DNA of 64,000 nucleotides from Gemmatimonadota bacterium (GCA_028287185.1 JAQBQD010000033.1:51725-115724); one strand, 5' to 3'. Counted from the stretch's first letter, positions 17,886 to 26,432 are shown. The notes: generated by a model from the letters alone, not told the origin. Program-made: numbers and translations.

Positions 17886-19181
17886 CTACGGCTTCGCGGG
17901 CCCGTCCATCTCCTCGATCGTCCGTGTGGAGGCCGGCCGCTCGCGGCGCAGTCGGGCGGAGACCTGCTCGGCCCGCTCCATCACCCGCAGCAGGTTGAGC
18001 CCCAGGATCTTCTTGACGTCGCCGTCCGAGTAGCCGCGGCGCAGCAGCTCGGCCGTGAGGTTGGGGAACTTCGACACGTCCTCCAGGCCCACGGGCGTGG
18101 TGGAGATCCCGTCGAAGTCCGAGCCGATGCCCACGTGGTCGATGCCCGCCACGCGCACCAGGTGGTCCACGTGGTCGGCGACGGTCTGCACGGTGCCGCG
18201 CGGGATGGGGTGCGCGGCCCGCCACTGGTCGAAGAGCGAGTCCGCGAGCGCCTGGTTGCCGGGGTGCTCGGCGCGCAGGCGGCGCTCCACGCCCACCATG
18301 TCGCGCATGATGGCCGCCGCCTGCGGATCGACGAAGCCGGAGTAGAAGTTGGTCATCACGATCCCGCCGTTCGCCTTCACCAGCTCCAGCACGTCGTCGG
18401 GCACGTTGCGCGGGTGGTCGGCCACGGCGCGCGCGGACGAGTGCGAGAAGATGACGGGTGCCCGGGACACCCGCAGCGCGTCGCGCATGGTCTCGGCGGA
18501 CACGTGCGACAGGTCCACCAGCATCCCCAGGCGGTTCATCTCCCGCACCACCTCCTCGCCGAACGGCGTCAGCCCGCCGTGGCGGGCCGAGTCGGTGGCG
18601 GCGTCGGCCCAGGGCAGGGTGTTCACGTGCGTGAGCGTCATGTAGCGCACGCCCAGCGCGTAGAACTGCCGCAGCGTGCCCAGCGAGCTCTCGATCGCGT
18701 GGCCGCCCTCGATGCCGATGAGCGAGGCGATCCGATGCTGCCCGTGGATGCGCCGCACGTCCGCCGCGGTGAGCGCCAGGTCCAGGGAGGGCGACGCCTC
18801 CGTCATCCGGTGGATGAGGTCGATCTGCTCCATCGCCACCCGCGCGGCGCCGTGGCCCTCGAACTCCACGGGCACGTACGCGGCCCAGAACACGCCGCCC
18901 ACCCCGCCCTGCCGCAGCCGCGGCACGTCCGTCATCTGGCCGGGAAGCGGGCCCTCCGGGCTCATGCGGATGGGATCGCTGCCGCCCTTCTCGCGGATTT
19001 CCCAGGGCAGGTCGTTGTGGCCGTCCACCAGCGGCACCTGCGCGTGCAGGCGCAGCGCGCGGGCCAGCAGCGCCGCGTCGGGCGCGGGCGGCCCGGCGGC
19101 GGGCGCCTGCTGGGCGGGTGCGGCGAGCGCGGTCAGGCTCGCGGCCAGGACGAGCGTCCCGGCGGTGAGGGTGCGTGGCAT
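17886..19181 (-). CDS. Secreted dipeptidase, peptidase M19 (renal dipeptidase) family
   Basis: 431 residues. Signal peptide MPRTLTAGTLVLAASLTALA with a likely cut after APAQQ. The M19 zinc ligands are visible: VDGHNDLPWE (His and Asp, about 53-57), IGIEGGHAI (bridging Glu), LVDLSHVS and IFSHSSARAV (two His), and IGSDFDGI (Asp near the active site). M19 enzymes cleave dipeptides, including D-amino-acid-containing ones, here in the periplasm, possibly in peptidoglycan or peptide scavenging. It is preceded on the same strand by the single-pass membrane protein gene (124 bp away) and converges with the 122-aa gene across a bidirectional terminator. Confidence 0.92.
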   Translation of the reverse strand: MPRTLTAGTLVLAASLTALAAPAQQAPAAGPPAPDAALLARALRLHAQVPLVDGHNDLPWEIREKGGSDPIRMSPEGPLPGQMTDVPRLRQGGVGGVFWAAYVPVEFEGHGAARVAMEQIDLIHRMTEASPSLDLALTAADVRRIHGQHRIASLIGIEGGHAIESSLGTLRQFYALGVRYMTLTHVNTLPWADAATDSARHGGLTPFGEEVVREMNRLGMLVDLSHVSAETMRDALRVSRAPVIFSHSSARAVADHPRNVPDDVLELVKANGGIVMTNFYSGFVDPQAAAIMRDMVGVERRLRAEHPGNQALADSLFDQWRAAHPIPRGTVQTVADHVDHLVRVAGIDHVGIGSDFDGISTTPVGLEDVSKFPNLTAELLRRGYSDGDVKKILGLNLLRVMERAEQVSARLRRERPASTRTIEEMDGPAKP

Positions 19182-19269
19182 GGACGGGTTCGGCTGAGGT
19201 GCGGGATGGCGAAGGGCCGGGTCGGCGGATGGCGGGCTCTGCGGCGAGGCGGCGATGGTGGCCGCGGGA

Positions 19270-19297
19270 GGCGGCGGCGGTCCAGCCGCCGCCGCCC
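19270..19297. terminator. GC-rich hairpin after the 245-aa membrane protein gene
   Basis: GGCGGCGGC and GCCGCCGCC pair around a 6-nt loop, 9 bp past the stop at 19306. Confidence 0.5.
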
Positions 19298-19305
19298 GCG
19301 CGGCG

Positions 19306-20043
19306 CTACCGGACGGGCGCGGGCAGCACGGCGTTCAGCACGCCGCCGGTACGCAGGTCCAGCGCCTGCGAGCGGCCCACCCACACCAGCTCGGCGAACA
19401 GGTGGCGGCGCTGCACGAAGTCGTCGGTGGTGACGGGGGCGGCGGCGAAGCGGGCCGCCAGCGCGGGGGGTACGATCAGCACGAAGTCGTCGCGGCGCTC
19501 GTCGCCGGCGCGGCCCCAGCGGCACTCGGAGCCCGCCACGTGCCCCTCGGCGTCCACCAGCGGGGCGATGGGCGCCTCCACGGGAATGTCGCGGCGCACG
19601 GAGACGCGGGCGGGCGCGCCGCAGAACAGCTCGGCCCGCACCTTCTTGCCCACCGCGGCCTGGCCCAGGATGATGAGCCGCTCGTAGTCGCCCGTGCCGT
19701 AGGCCGACTCCACGGCGCCCGTCGGGGCGGCGACGGGCTTCGCCTCGGCGATGGGGGCGGAGTGGCCGCTCACGAGCCGGCCGTCGGGGGGGCGGGCGTC
19801 GTCGCTGAAGGCCAGCTTGCCGATCCACATCAGCGCCAGGGCGCCCACCACGCCGTACGCCACCAGCGCCCACGGCTTGCGCCAGGCGGGCACGGGGGTG
19901 CGGCGGTCCGTGCGCCGGCGGTCGCGGCTGCGGCGGTCGTCGTCGCGCCGGTCGCCGCGCCGGGAGGGATCACCCCCGCCCGCCGCGCCCGTCCCGCCCT
20001 CCGCGCCCGCCTGCGAGCCGGCCGATCCCGTCTGTTCTTCCAT
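19306..20043 (-). CDS. Hypothetical single-pass membrane protein with charged N-terminal tail
   Basis: 245 residues. The N-terminal 50 are low-complexity, Gly then Arg/Asp-rich (RRDDDRRSRDRRRTDRR), followed by one membrane segment (WALVAYGVVGALALMWIGKLAF, about 56-77 in pieces). The remaining part is probably periplasmic, with a small beta-rich domain containing two cysteines (AELFCGAP and GSECRWG) that could pair. No family recognised. The ATG at 20043 has GGAG 9 nt upstream. A GC-rich hairpin follows the stop. Role unknown. Confidence 0.7.
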   Translation of the reverse strand: MEEQTGSAGSQAGAEGGTGAAGGGDPSRRGDRRDDDRRSRDRRRTDRRTPVPAWRKPWALVAYGVVGALALMWIGKLAFSDDARPPDGRLVSGHSAPIAEAKPVAAPTGAVESAYGTGDYERLIILGQAAVGKKVRAELFCGAPARVSVRRDIPVEAPIAPLVDAEGHVAGSECRWGRAGDERRDDFVLIVPPALAARFAAAPVTTDDFVQRRHLFAELVWVGRSQALDLRTGGVLNAVLPAPVR

Positions 20044-20369
20044 TGACGCTCCGTTCAGTCCTCCCGCGGCGGGGCGCCGCGGCTCTGGCCCGTGGAAATG
20101 CAGGATCGGGGCTGGGAAGATGCAGGCACCGGGCCGCTCAGGAAAGGGCGGCCGCCCGGGCGGGCTCCGCGGCGGCGAATGCCGGAAGGCGCTGCCCACG
20201 CCGGGCGTGGAGCTCACGTCCGGCGTTCCGCCCGGCAGCCGGGTGCGCCGGCGGCGATGGGCAGCCCGAGGCCCGTGCCGCCGTGGCCCCGGCTCGGCGT
20301 TCTCGCCGCCACAGGCAGCGGCGAGGCGGAGACGGACATCCGGCGCGCGTCTCCGACTCCCCTTGCGGC
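20044..20369. other. Intergenic region between the Nudix and membrane protein genes
   Basis: About 325 bp without a gene. Two adjacent hairpins (20302-20325, CTCGCCGC/GCGGCGAG; 20327-20355, CGGAGACG/CGTCTCCG) sit just after the Nudix stop and probably terminate it. Confidence 0.5.
20327..20355. terminator. Hairpin after the Nudix gene
   Basis: CGGAGACG pairs with CGTCTCCG, 15 bp beyond the Nudix stop; a second 8-bp-stem hairpin follows immediately. Confidence 0.5.
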
Positions 20370-20939
20370 TCAGCGGCCCGCCGCGCGGTCGTACAGCGCG
20401 ATCGAGCCCAGCGTGACGGCCGAGTCGACCTGCCCCGAGGCGAGCAGCGCGTCCAGCTCCGCCAGCGGGACCCGGCGGACGCGGGTGTCCTCGCCGGCGT
20501 CCGGGTCCTTCTGCGCGACCGGCCGGGCGCCGCGCACCAGCACCACGTGGCAGACGGAGCCCTGCCACGACGGGTTCAGCACCATCGTCCCCAGCAGCTC
20601 GCCGGCCCCGCCCTCGAACCCCGTCTCCTCGCGCAGCTCGCGGCGGGCGGCGTCCAGCACGCCCTCGCCGTCGTCCAGCGCGCCGGCGGGGGCCTCCAGC
20701 GACACGCGGCCCAGCGGCACGCGGTACTGCGCCACCATCACCAGCTCGCCCGCGTCCGTGAGCGCGACCACGGAGACGCCCTGGGGCGACTCGACGATGT
20801 CGAAGGTCTTCTCCACGCCGCCGCGGGGGTTGCGCACCCGTTCGCGGCGCACGCTGAACATATGGTACGTGGCGAGCGGCTCGGACGAAAGCGTCTGCCA
20901 CGCTGGCGGCGCTCCGCGCCCGCTGTCCTCGCTCCCCAT
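20370..20939 (-). CDS. Nudix hydrolase, ADP-ribose pyrophosphatase-like
   Basis: 189 residues. The Nudix box fits Gx5Ex7REUxEExGU exactly: GALDDGEGVLDAARREL continuing REETGF at about residues 84-106. The surrounding pattern (VYVVALTDAGELVMVAQYRVP-like strand, LEAPAG before the box) is that of ADP-ribose/nucleoside-diphosphate-sugar pyrophosphatases. It would hydrolyse ADP-ribose or related metabolites in the cytoplasm as a housecleaning enzyme. The ATG at 20939 has GGGAGG a few nt upstream. It is divergent from the csbD-like gene. Confidence 0.9.
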   Translation of the reverse strand: MGSEDSGRGAPPAWQTLSSEPLATYHMFSVRRERVRNPRGGVEKTFDIVESPQGVSVVALTDAGELVMVAQYRVPLGRVSLEAPAGALDDGEGVLDAARRELREETGFEGGAGELLGTMVLNPSWQGSVCHVVLVRGARPVAQKDPDAGEDTRVRRVPLAELDALLASGQVDSAVTLGSIALYDRAAGR

Positions 20940-21080
20940 CCGCCTCCCTTCCGTGGTCCACCGGCATCGCCCGCCCCGGGTTCGCAAGTTGTGCGCCCAC
21001 TGTCCCGTCCGCGCGCCGGGCACGCGGCTTGCCGGCTCCGTGCCTCGACCGACGCTCTCAAACCCATACGGGAGAACGAC

Positions 21081-21296
21081 ATGGCTGACGACCTGGAAGG
21101 CAAGGCCAAGCACCTGGGCGGCAAGATGAAGGAAGGCGTGGGCGACCTGCTGGGCGACCGCCGCATGAAGGAGGAGGGCCGCCTGGACCAGATGGAGGGG
21201 GCCGCGGAGCAGGACGTGTCGCGGGCGCAGGACGCGGTGATGGAGGCGGAGGCCCGCCGCGTCGCCGCCCGCCGCGCGAAGGGCGAGACGCCCTGA
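21081..21296 (+). CDS. CsbD-family stress-response protein
   Basis: 71 residues. The N-terminal MADDLEGKAKHLGGKMKEG and GDLLGDRRMKEEGRLDQMEG are the repeated amphipathic pattern of the CsbD family, small hydrophilic proteins induced by general stress in many bacteria; molecular role unknown. The C-terminal tail is Ala/Arg-rich helical. GGAG is 6-7 nt before the ATG. A UUCG-loop hairpin follows the stop at once. Confidence 0.88.
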   Translation: MADDLEGKAKHLGGKMKEGVGDLLGDRRMKEEGRLDQMEGAAEQDVSRAQDAVMEAEARRVAARRAKGETP

Positions 21297-21300
21297 CCGG

Positions 21301-21320
21301 CGGCCGGCTTCGGCCGGCCG
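21301..21320 (+). terminator. UUCG-tetraloop hairpin after the csbD-like gene
   Basis: CGGCCGGC-TTCG-GCCGGCCG, 8-bp stem starting 4 bp after the stop; a second hairpin (GCGGCCCCGG/CCGGGGCCGC) follows at about 21323-21352. Confidence 0.75.
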
Positions 21321-21433
21321 GGGCGGCCCCGGGGCGCGTGCTCCGGGGCCGCTCTCGTTCGCCCGGCGCCTGGCCTGGGCCGGCCCGGCTTATGCGTTGG
21401 CGGGCGCCCCAACCCATGCCCACGGAGGGACGG

Positions 21434-21619
21434 ATGCACAAGGTGAAGGTGGTGCGCTCCAACTACGACCAGTCCGCGCCCTACGTGGGCAAGGTGGGCG
21501 AGGTGATCGGCCACTGGGGAGCCGACAACAGCGAGGAGGGCCGCGAGGGCTTCATGGTGCAGTTCTCCGGCGGCGAGGTGATCGCCATCGCCGAGGACGA
21601 GGTCGAGACCGTGGGCTGA
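21434..21619 (+). CDS. Small hypothetical protein, SH3/KOW-like (61 aa)
   Basis: MHKVKVVRSNYDQSAPYVGK continues into GKVGEVIGHWG and GFMVQFSGGEVIAIAEDEVE. The alternating strands and the GKVGEV turn suggest a small SH3-like barrel of the sort seen in KOW or ProP-like proteins; this is by eye only. GGAGGG is 4 nt before the ATG at 21434; an upstream ATG (21417) is less well placed. No family name is offered. Confidence 0.65.
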   Translation: MHKVKVVRSNYDQSAPYVGKVGEVIGHWGADNSEEGREGFMVQFSGGEVIAIAEDEVETVG

Positions 21620-21726
21620 ACGGCGCCGCCGCCGGCTGGGCCGCCCGCCGCAGGCGCCGTCTCGTCTCCCTTCGCGCTCCACGCTCCGGCCGGGCCGCCC
21701 CGCCCGCCCGGCGCCACGTGCACGTC

Positions 21727-21755
21727 TTGACATTGACCGGTGGGTCAATGATGTT
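21727..21755 (+). promoter_or_regulatory. Promoter with overlapping TetR-type operator for the tetR-desaturase pair
   Basis: TTGACA (21727-21732) is a perfect -35 element; 17 bp later GATGTT (21750-21755) is a weak -10. Between them lies the palindrome ATTGACC-GGTG-GGTCAAT (21732-21749), a typical TetR-family operator shape. Binding by the downstream regulator would block RNA polymerase, suggesting autorepression. Confidence 0.6.
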
Positions 21756-21798
21756 CAGTGGAGAGCAGCGCAGTCACCCCACGTGCACGGGCGGGTCG

Positions 21799-22461
21799 AT
21801 GCCGGGACACAAGGCGCCCGAGGACGAGCGGCGGGAAGCGATCCTGAAGGCGGCGTTCCGGGTGGCGGCGCGGGAGCGGCTGACGGGGCTCACGGCGCAG
21901 CAGGTGGCGGCGGAGGCGGGCGTCAGCAAGGGGCTGGTGTTCTTCCACTTCGGCAGCCGCGACGGGCTGCTGGTGGCGCTGCTGGACTGGCTGCTGGAGC
22001 GCACGCTGGTGGCCCAGTCGGACGAGGCCATGCGCGCGCTTCCCAGCCCGCAGGAGCGGCTGCTGGCGGTCATCCGGCGCGACGTGGAGGCGCTTCCGCG
22101 GCAGCGCGAGCGGGTGGAGCTGTTCTTCGACTACTGGGTGATGGGCACCCGCCACCCCACGGTGCGCGCCAGCATCCGCGCGGCGCTGGACCGCTACCGC
22201 GACGCGCTGCGGCCGCTGGCGGAAGACGTGGTCACCGCCGACCCGGCGCGCTACGAAGGGTTGAGCGCGGACGGGCTGGCGGCGGTGGCGGCGGGGTTCA
22301 TCGAGGGATGCGCCCTGCAGGTGGTGATGGACCCCGAGCGGTTCGACGTGGGACAGTCGCTGGACACCCTCCACGCGCTGGTCACCCACGGAGGCCGGGC
22401 GGGCATGGCGAGCGCCGGAGCGTCCGGAAGCCTTCCTTTCCCAGTCGCAGGAACCCCATGA
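21799..22461 (+). CDS. TetR/AcrR-family transcriptional regulator
   Basis: 220 residues from ATG 21799. The N-terminal HTH reads RREAILKAAFRVAARERLTG then LTAQQVAAEAGVSKGLVFFH, the canonical TetR DNA-binding pattern with recognition helix GVSKGLVFFHF (about 40-50). The C-terminal ligand domain is helical (FFDYWVMGTRHPTVRAS; AAVAAGFIEGCALQVVMDP), as in FabR/DesT-like or BetI-like regulators. It overlaps the desaturase gene by ATGA, so it most likely controls membrane lipid desaturation in response to an acyl ligand. A palindromic operator lies about 60 bp upstream. An in-frame upstream ATG (about 21748) falls inside that operator and is unlikely. Confidence 0.9.
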   Translation: MPGHKAPEDERREAILKAAFRVAARERLTGLTAQQVAAEAGVSKGLVFFHFGSRDGLLVALLDWLLERTLVAQSDEAMRALPSPQERLLAVIRRDVEALPRQRERVELFFDYWVMGTRHPTVRASIRAALDRYRDALRPLAEDVVTADPARYEGLSADGLAAVAAGFIEGCALQVVMDPERFDVGQSLDTLHALVTHGGRAGMASAGASGSLPFPVAGTP

Positions 22462-23651
22462 CGAGCCCCACGGACGGCACCGCACACGCAGACGGCGCGG
22501 ACGAGGCGCACGACGACATCATCTATCCCGCCACCCTCCCCTTCGTGCTGGTGCACCTGGCGGCGTTCGGGGCCCTGTGGAGCGGCGTGACCACCGGGGC
22601 GCTGGTCAGCTGCCTCGCGCTGTACGTCGTGCGCATGTTCGGCGTCACGGCCGGGTACCACCGCTTCTTCTCGCACCGCTCGTTCAAGACCAGCCGCGTG
22701 GGCCAGCTCGCGCTGGCGTGGGTGGCGCAGAGCTCGGCGCAGCGCGGGGCCATCTGGTGGGCAGCCAAGCACCGCCACCACCACCGGCACTCGGACACCG
22801 AGCACGACGTGCACTCGCCGCGGCACTCCGGCTTCCTGCACTCGCACGTGGGCTGGATCTTCACGCCGCGGCACGAGGAGACGGACTTCGAGGCGGTGCC
22901 GGACCTGACGCGCTACCCCGAGCTGATGCTCCTGGAGCGGTATCCGCACCTGCCGGCCGCCGTCCTGGCCATCGGATGCCTGCTGCTGGGCGGGTGGCCG
23001 GGGCTGGTGGTGGGCTTCTTCTGGAGCACCGTCCTCCTCTACCACGGCACCTTCTTCATCAACTCGCTGGCGCACGTGGTGGGCCGGCAGCGCTACGTGA
23101 CCGGCGACGACTCGCGCAACAACTGGTGGCTGGCGCTGATCACGCTGGGCGAGGGGTGGCACAACAACCACCACTTCTACATGAGCAGCACGCGCCAGGG
23201 CTTCCGCTGGTACGAGATCGACCCCACGTACTACGCGCTGAAGGCGATGTCGTGGGTGGGGCTGGTGTGGGAGCTGCGCGAGCCGCCCGCGGCGGTGCTG
23301 GCCGGCGAGCAGCCCCTGGGCCGCCGCACGGTGGAGAAGGTGGCCGCCGAGCTGGCCGCCAGCTTTCCGGTGCGCGCCATCGCCGAGCAGGTGCAGGCCG
23401 CCTGGGCCGGCGTCCACCCGGTGGACGACCTGCGCGAGCGCGCCCGCAAGCTGGTGGCCGACGCGGAGCACGCGCTGTCCGAGGTGGAGATGCCGTCGCT
23501 GCCCGGTTTCGACGACCTGCGCCGCCGCGCCCTGGAGATGTTCGCCTACACGCCGTCGCTGGACGACATCGTGCAGCGCGCCCGGCTGATGCTGGCCCGC
23601 GCCGTCTCGCTCCACCTGCTGGAGGGGATGGAGAACGGGAGCCCGGCGTAG
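22458..23651 (+). CDS. Acyl-CoA/acyl-lipid fatty acid desaturase
   Basis: 397 residues. An integral membrane di-iron desaturase that introduces a double bond (delta-9 type expected) into fatty acyl chains. The three histidine boxes are GYHRFFSHRSF (HX4H), KHRHHHRHSD (HXXHH) and GWHNNHHFYMSS (HXXHH), with hydrophobic segments between. The C-terminal 130 residues beyond the usual catalytic core are helical (VEKVAAELAASFPVRAIAEQ; DDLRERARKLVADAEHALSE) and look like an added regulatory or coiled-coil tail. The start ATG overlaps the tetR stop, so translation is coupled. Confidence 0.93.
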   Translation: MTSPTDGTAHADGADEAHDDIIYPATLPFVLVHLAAFGALWSGVTTGALVSCLALYVVRMFGVTAGYHRFFSHRSFKTSRVGQLALAWVAQSSAQRGAIWWAAKHRHHHRHSDTEHDVHSPRHSGFLHSHVGWIFTPRHEETDFEAVPDLTRYPELMLLERYPHLPAAVLAIGCLLLGGWPGLVVGFFWSTVLLYHGTFFINSLAHVVGRQRYVTGDDSRNNWWLALITLGEGWHNNHHFYMSSTRQGFRWYEIDPTYYALKAMSWVGLVWELREPPAAVLAGEQPLGRRTVEKVAAELAASFPVRAIAEQVQAAWAGVHPVDDLRERARKLVADAEHALSEVEMPSLPGFDDLRRRALEMFAYTPSLDDIVQRARLMLARAVSLHLLEGMENGSPA

Positions 23652-23974
23652 AAGTCCAGCGTCGGGCGTGATGGTCGCAAGGGAGTCATCGGATTCGATC
23701 GATGCGCCCGCCACCGCAGCAGCGATGGCGGGCGCATCGTCGTCAAACCGGCCGGGCAGGCGACGCCGGAGTCCGCGGGCAGGCGTTGGGAGGTGCGGCG
23801 CCGGGGTCGCCCGCGGGTTGGAGACGCGGGGCTGCCGTAGGAGGAAAGCGCGCCTGCGCGGGCTCGCCGTGGGAAGCGGACGATCGGGTGGGGACGGAGG
23901 GAGAGGAGAGCAGCGGATGCGACGGTCGAACCCGGTGTGGGCGCGGCCCGGGAGGACGGTCCCGGGCGGGCGCC
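23652..23974. other. Intergenic region after the desaturase gene
   Basis: About 320 bp; no gene seen. It includes degenerate repeat-like text (GGGGCTGCCGTAGGAG, also at about 34541) and ends in the hairpin at 23946-23967. Confidence 0.45.
23946..23967. terminator. Hairpin downstream of the 74-aa zinc-ribbon gene
   Basis: GCCCGGGA and TCCCGGGC pair around a 6-nt loop, 8 bp past the stop at 23975. Confidence 0.6.
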
Positions 23975-24199
23975 CTATGCGGCCGAGCCGTCGCCGCGGC
24001 GCAGGAGGCGGCCGCCCTGGCGGGTGAGGTCGCGCAGCAGCGTGCCCAGGCGGTTCTCGGCGAGGGCGGCGTCGCCGACCGCATCCGTGTGGGGGATGCG
24101 GGCCCGGCACGCGTCGCAGCGCCAGGACATGATGTCCTCGCCGCCGCGCTTGGGGCGCCAGCGGCCGGTGCAGTCGGGGAAGGTGTGGCAGGCGATCAT
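23975..24199 (-). CDS. Small zinc-ribbon protein (74 aa)
   Basis: Starts MIACHTFPDCTGRWRPKRGG and continues WRCDACRARIPH. Four cysteines in two spaced pairs (CHTFPDC and CDAC) suggest a zinc ribbon. The C-terminal part (ENRLGTLLRDLTRQGGRLLR) is helical and basic. Function unknown. Its ATG overlaps the stop of the upstream 97-aa gene (ATGA), so the two are translationally coupled and likely act together. Confidence 0.65.
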   Translation of the reverse strand: MIACHTFPDCTGRWRPKRGGEDIMSWRCDACRARIPHTDAVGDAALAENRLGTLLRDLTRQGGRLLRRGDGSAA

Positions 24200-24489
24200 G
24201 CGGCGCGCTCCAGCACGTGGGCGAAGGCCTTCAGCCGCTCCGCCGCCACGCCGGGGCTTCCGCCCAGCGCGTCCCACCCTTCGCCCGACTCCAGCACCGC
24301 CTCCAGCCGCGCGAGCAGGCCGCGGATCTCGGGGCGGTCGGGGTCGCCGGGTCCCAGGAAGGCTTCCACGCGGCGCACCAGCATGCGCAGGTGCACGGGC
24401 ACGGCGTCCGGGCCGCTGCGGCGCAGCTCGTCGGCCAGGCGGTCCAGCGCGGCGCGAAGCTCCTGGCGCGTGATGGGGTCGTCGGTCAT
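24196..24489 (-). CDS. Hypothetical helical protein (97 aa)
   Basis: MTDDPITRQELRAALDRLAD, then helices with heptad-like spacing (HLRMLVRRVEAFLG; IRGLLARLEAVLESGEGWD). No family recognised. Coupled by ATGA overlap to the zinc-ribbon gene downstream. No clear ribosome-binding site precedes the ATG at 24489, but the start fits the codon pattern and the coupled gene. Confidence 0.55.
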   Translation of the reverse strand: MTDDPITRQELRAALDRLADELRRSGPDAVPVHLRMLVRRVEAFLGPGDPDRPEIRGLLARLEAVLESGEGWDALGGSPGVAAERLKAFAHVLERAA

Positions 24490-24944
24490 GGAGAGGGAAT
24501 CGGGAAGACTGAGAGACAGCCGAACATACACCGAAAGATCACCCGCCGGGGGTTCCTCGTCAACGCCCCACGGAGGTCCGTCCGCACACCGCGACGGTTC
24601 GCCAAGCGGGCGCTGAGAGGATGACGGAGTGGACCCGCGATGCCCGCCGGCCGCTTCTCGAAGCACCGCCGGAAGCGTGCCGTCGCACGGCCCGAAGCCG
24701 ACGCAAACCGCGCATCCCCTCCGCGTTCCCGCTGATGTGGCGGCGCGGCGCCGTTTTCCGCGCCCGGACGCGGGACGCGCGGCGGGCATCCGCGCGCCGG
24801 GCGGGGCGACGCGGCCTGCCTCGCGGCGGGACACGCGTGCCGCAGGTGCGGCACGCGCGGCAAAAGCTTCCGCCCCGCCCCCATCCGTCGACCGCATCCC
24901 GGGACACCGACAGCCCGGCGGCAGCGGAGCCTCTCCTCCTCAGC
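24490..24944. other. 455-bp intergenic region
   Basis: No supported gene, repeat family member or known RNA. Contains the promoter for the 97-aa gene on its left side and untranslated sequence after the lipoprotein gene on its right. Confidence 0.45.
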
Positions 24945-26180
24945 CTACCGCTTTCGTTCGACGCGCGCCACCCACAGGCCCGAGTCGAAGTCGGTGACGA
25001 AGACGCTGCCGCGGTACGGCACCGCGGCCCACGCCATCGGCAGGTTGGGCAGGAACGACGTGGCGGAGTCCCCGGCGGTGGACATGGCCGCGATCTCGCG
25101 GTTGCGCAGGCTTCCGCGCAGGTCGCCGGAGACGTCCACGGCGCGGATGCCGGCGGCCCACACGGCGGCGTACAGGGTGTCGCGCTCGATCCAGAAGTTG
25201 TGCACCCCGGCGCCGGGCACGTCGTAGGTGGCCACCTCCACCGGCTTGCGGGGGTCCGCGGCGTCGATCACGTGGACGTATCCCCCCGTCTCGAACGGCT
25301 TCGTCAGGTCCGCGTCGGCCGGCAGGATCTCGTCGCCCACGAAGACGTAGCGCCGGCCGGCGGCGTTGGTGTAGGGAATCGCGTAGTGGGTATGGCCGTA
25401 CCGCGCGCCGTGCCACTCGCTGGCGTAGCGCAGTTGGCTCACCAGCTTCGGCGCCTGCGGGCTGCCGCCCGCGATGCCCCGCCCCACGTCCAGGATGACC
25501 AGTCCATCGTCCCAGTAGGCGAGGTAGGCCAGCCCGTCCTTCACGGACAGGTCGTGCAGGTACATGCCGCGGTGCGCGGGCAGGCCCCAGTGCCCCACCT
25601 GGCGCACGTCCGCCGGGTTCGACACGTCCACGACGACCATGGTCCCCGTGCCCACGTCCGCCAGGTACGCGAAGCGGCCGTCGATGGCCGCGTTGTGGAC
25701 GCCGCCCGTCACCGTCTCCCAGAACTCGCCGTTGATGCGCGGGTGCGCCGGCGTGGACAGGTCCAGCAGGACGATCCCGTTGCGGCGCGACCGGGCCAGC
25801 TCGCGGCTCACCACCGCCAGCGTCCCCTCGGCGTTCACGGCCACGTCGTTGATGATGCGCGCGTCCATCACCACCGAGTCGGTACGCACCGGCCGCGCGG
25901 GATCGGTCACGTCCCACACGAACACCCGGTCGCCGCGGCACCCGCCGCAGTTGCCGAAGGTGCCCGTGAGCGCATAGTCGCGCCCGTCTCGCCCGCGGAA
26001 GACGGCCAGGTCCGTGGTGCGCGTGCTGGTGACCGGCCCCCGTCCCACGGTCACGAACCGCCCCGGCAGGTTCGCCCGCGGCACCACCACCGGCGGCGGC
26101 CCCGCCGGGACCGGCCCCGGCGAGCACCCCGCCGCCAGCGCACCCGCGAACAGCCAGACGCCCGCGAATCTTCGGTTCAT
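24945..26180 (-). CDS. LVIVD-repeat lipoprotein (beta-propeller-like)
   Basis: 411 residues. A lipoprotein signal ends in the lipobox LAAGC (about 14-18), so it is anchored in the envelope. The mature part has repeated segments such as RVFVWDVTDPARPV, GIVLLDLSTPAHPRI, TMVVVDVSNPADVRQVG, GLVILDVGRG, VHVIDAADPRKPVEVA and IRAVDVSGDL. These are LVIVD-type blades that build a propeller. Two cysteines sit in FGNCGGCRGD. Such proteins are surface or periplasmic with unknown ligand. The ATG at 26180 has AAGGA 6 nt upstream. Confidence 0.85.
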   Translation of the reverse strand: MNRRFAGVWLFAGALAAGCSPGPVPAGPPPVVVPRANLPGRFVTVGRGPVTSTRTTDLAVFRGRDGRDYALTGTFGNCGGCRGDRVFVWDVTDPARPVRTDSVVMDARIINDVAVNAEGTLAVVSRELARSRRNGIVLLDLSTPAHPRINGEFWETVTGGVHNAAIDGRFAYLADVGTGTMVVVDVSNPADVRQVGHWGLPAHRGMYLHDLSVKDGLAYLAYWDDGLVILDVGRGIAGGSPQAPKLVSQLRYASEWHGARYGHTHYAIPYTNAAGRRYVFVGDEILPADADLTKPFETGGYVHVIDAADPRKPVEVATYDVPGAGVHNFWIERDTLYAAVWAAGIRAVDVSGDLRGSLRNREIAAMSTAGDSATSFLPNLPMAWAAVPYRGSVFVTDFDSGLWVARVERKR

Positions 26181-26245
26181 GGTGAATCCTTGGGGATGGA
26201 TGGTCGATGGGACGCGGCGCGATGGCGGAGCGAGCAAACGGCGGG

Positions 26246-26297
26246 CCCTCACCCCCCCGGCCTCCGTCTCCCGTAAGCGGGCGGGGGGTCCTCACGA
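26246..26297 (-). repeat. Dispersed repeat, family B, copy B4
   Basis: Inverted, slightly diverged copy: GCCCTCACCCCC...TCCCGTAAGCGGG...TCCTCACG. Lies 25 bp from repeat A3, the same pairing seen at 1018-1215. Confidence 0.6.
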
Positions 26298-26322
26298 GCC
26301 CGTGCGTCCGACGAGGAACCAC

Positions 26323-26395
26323 GATCCGCCCCGGAGCAGCCTCCGCAGGGAGGCTTCGGGCCGTCGGTGCCGTGGCTTCAGCCGCCCGTCGACGG
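26323..26395 (+). repeat. Dispersed two-hairpin repeat, family A, copy A3
   Basis: GATCCGCCCCGGAGCAGCC, hairpin AGCCTCC-GCAG-GGAGGCT, then GGCTTCAGCC. Closest to A4 and A1. Confidence 0.8.
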
Positions 26396-26432
26396 CGGCC
26401 GACCCGGGATACCTCAAGTCACCCCGCACGCA

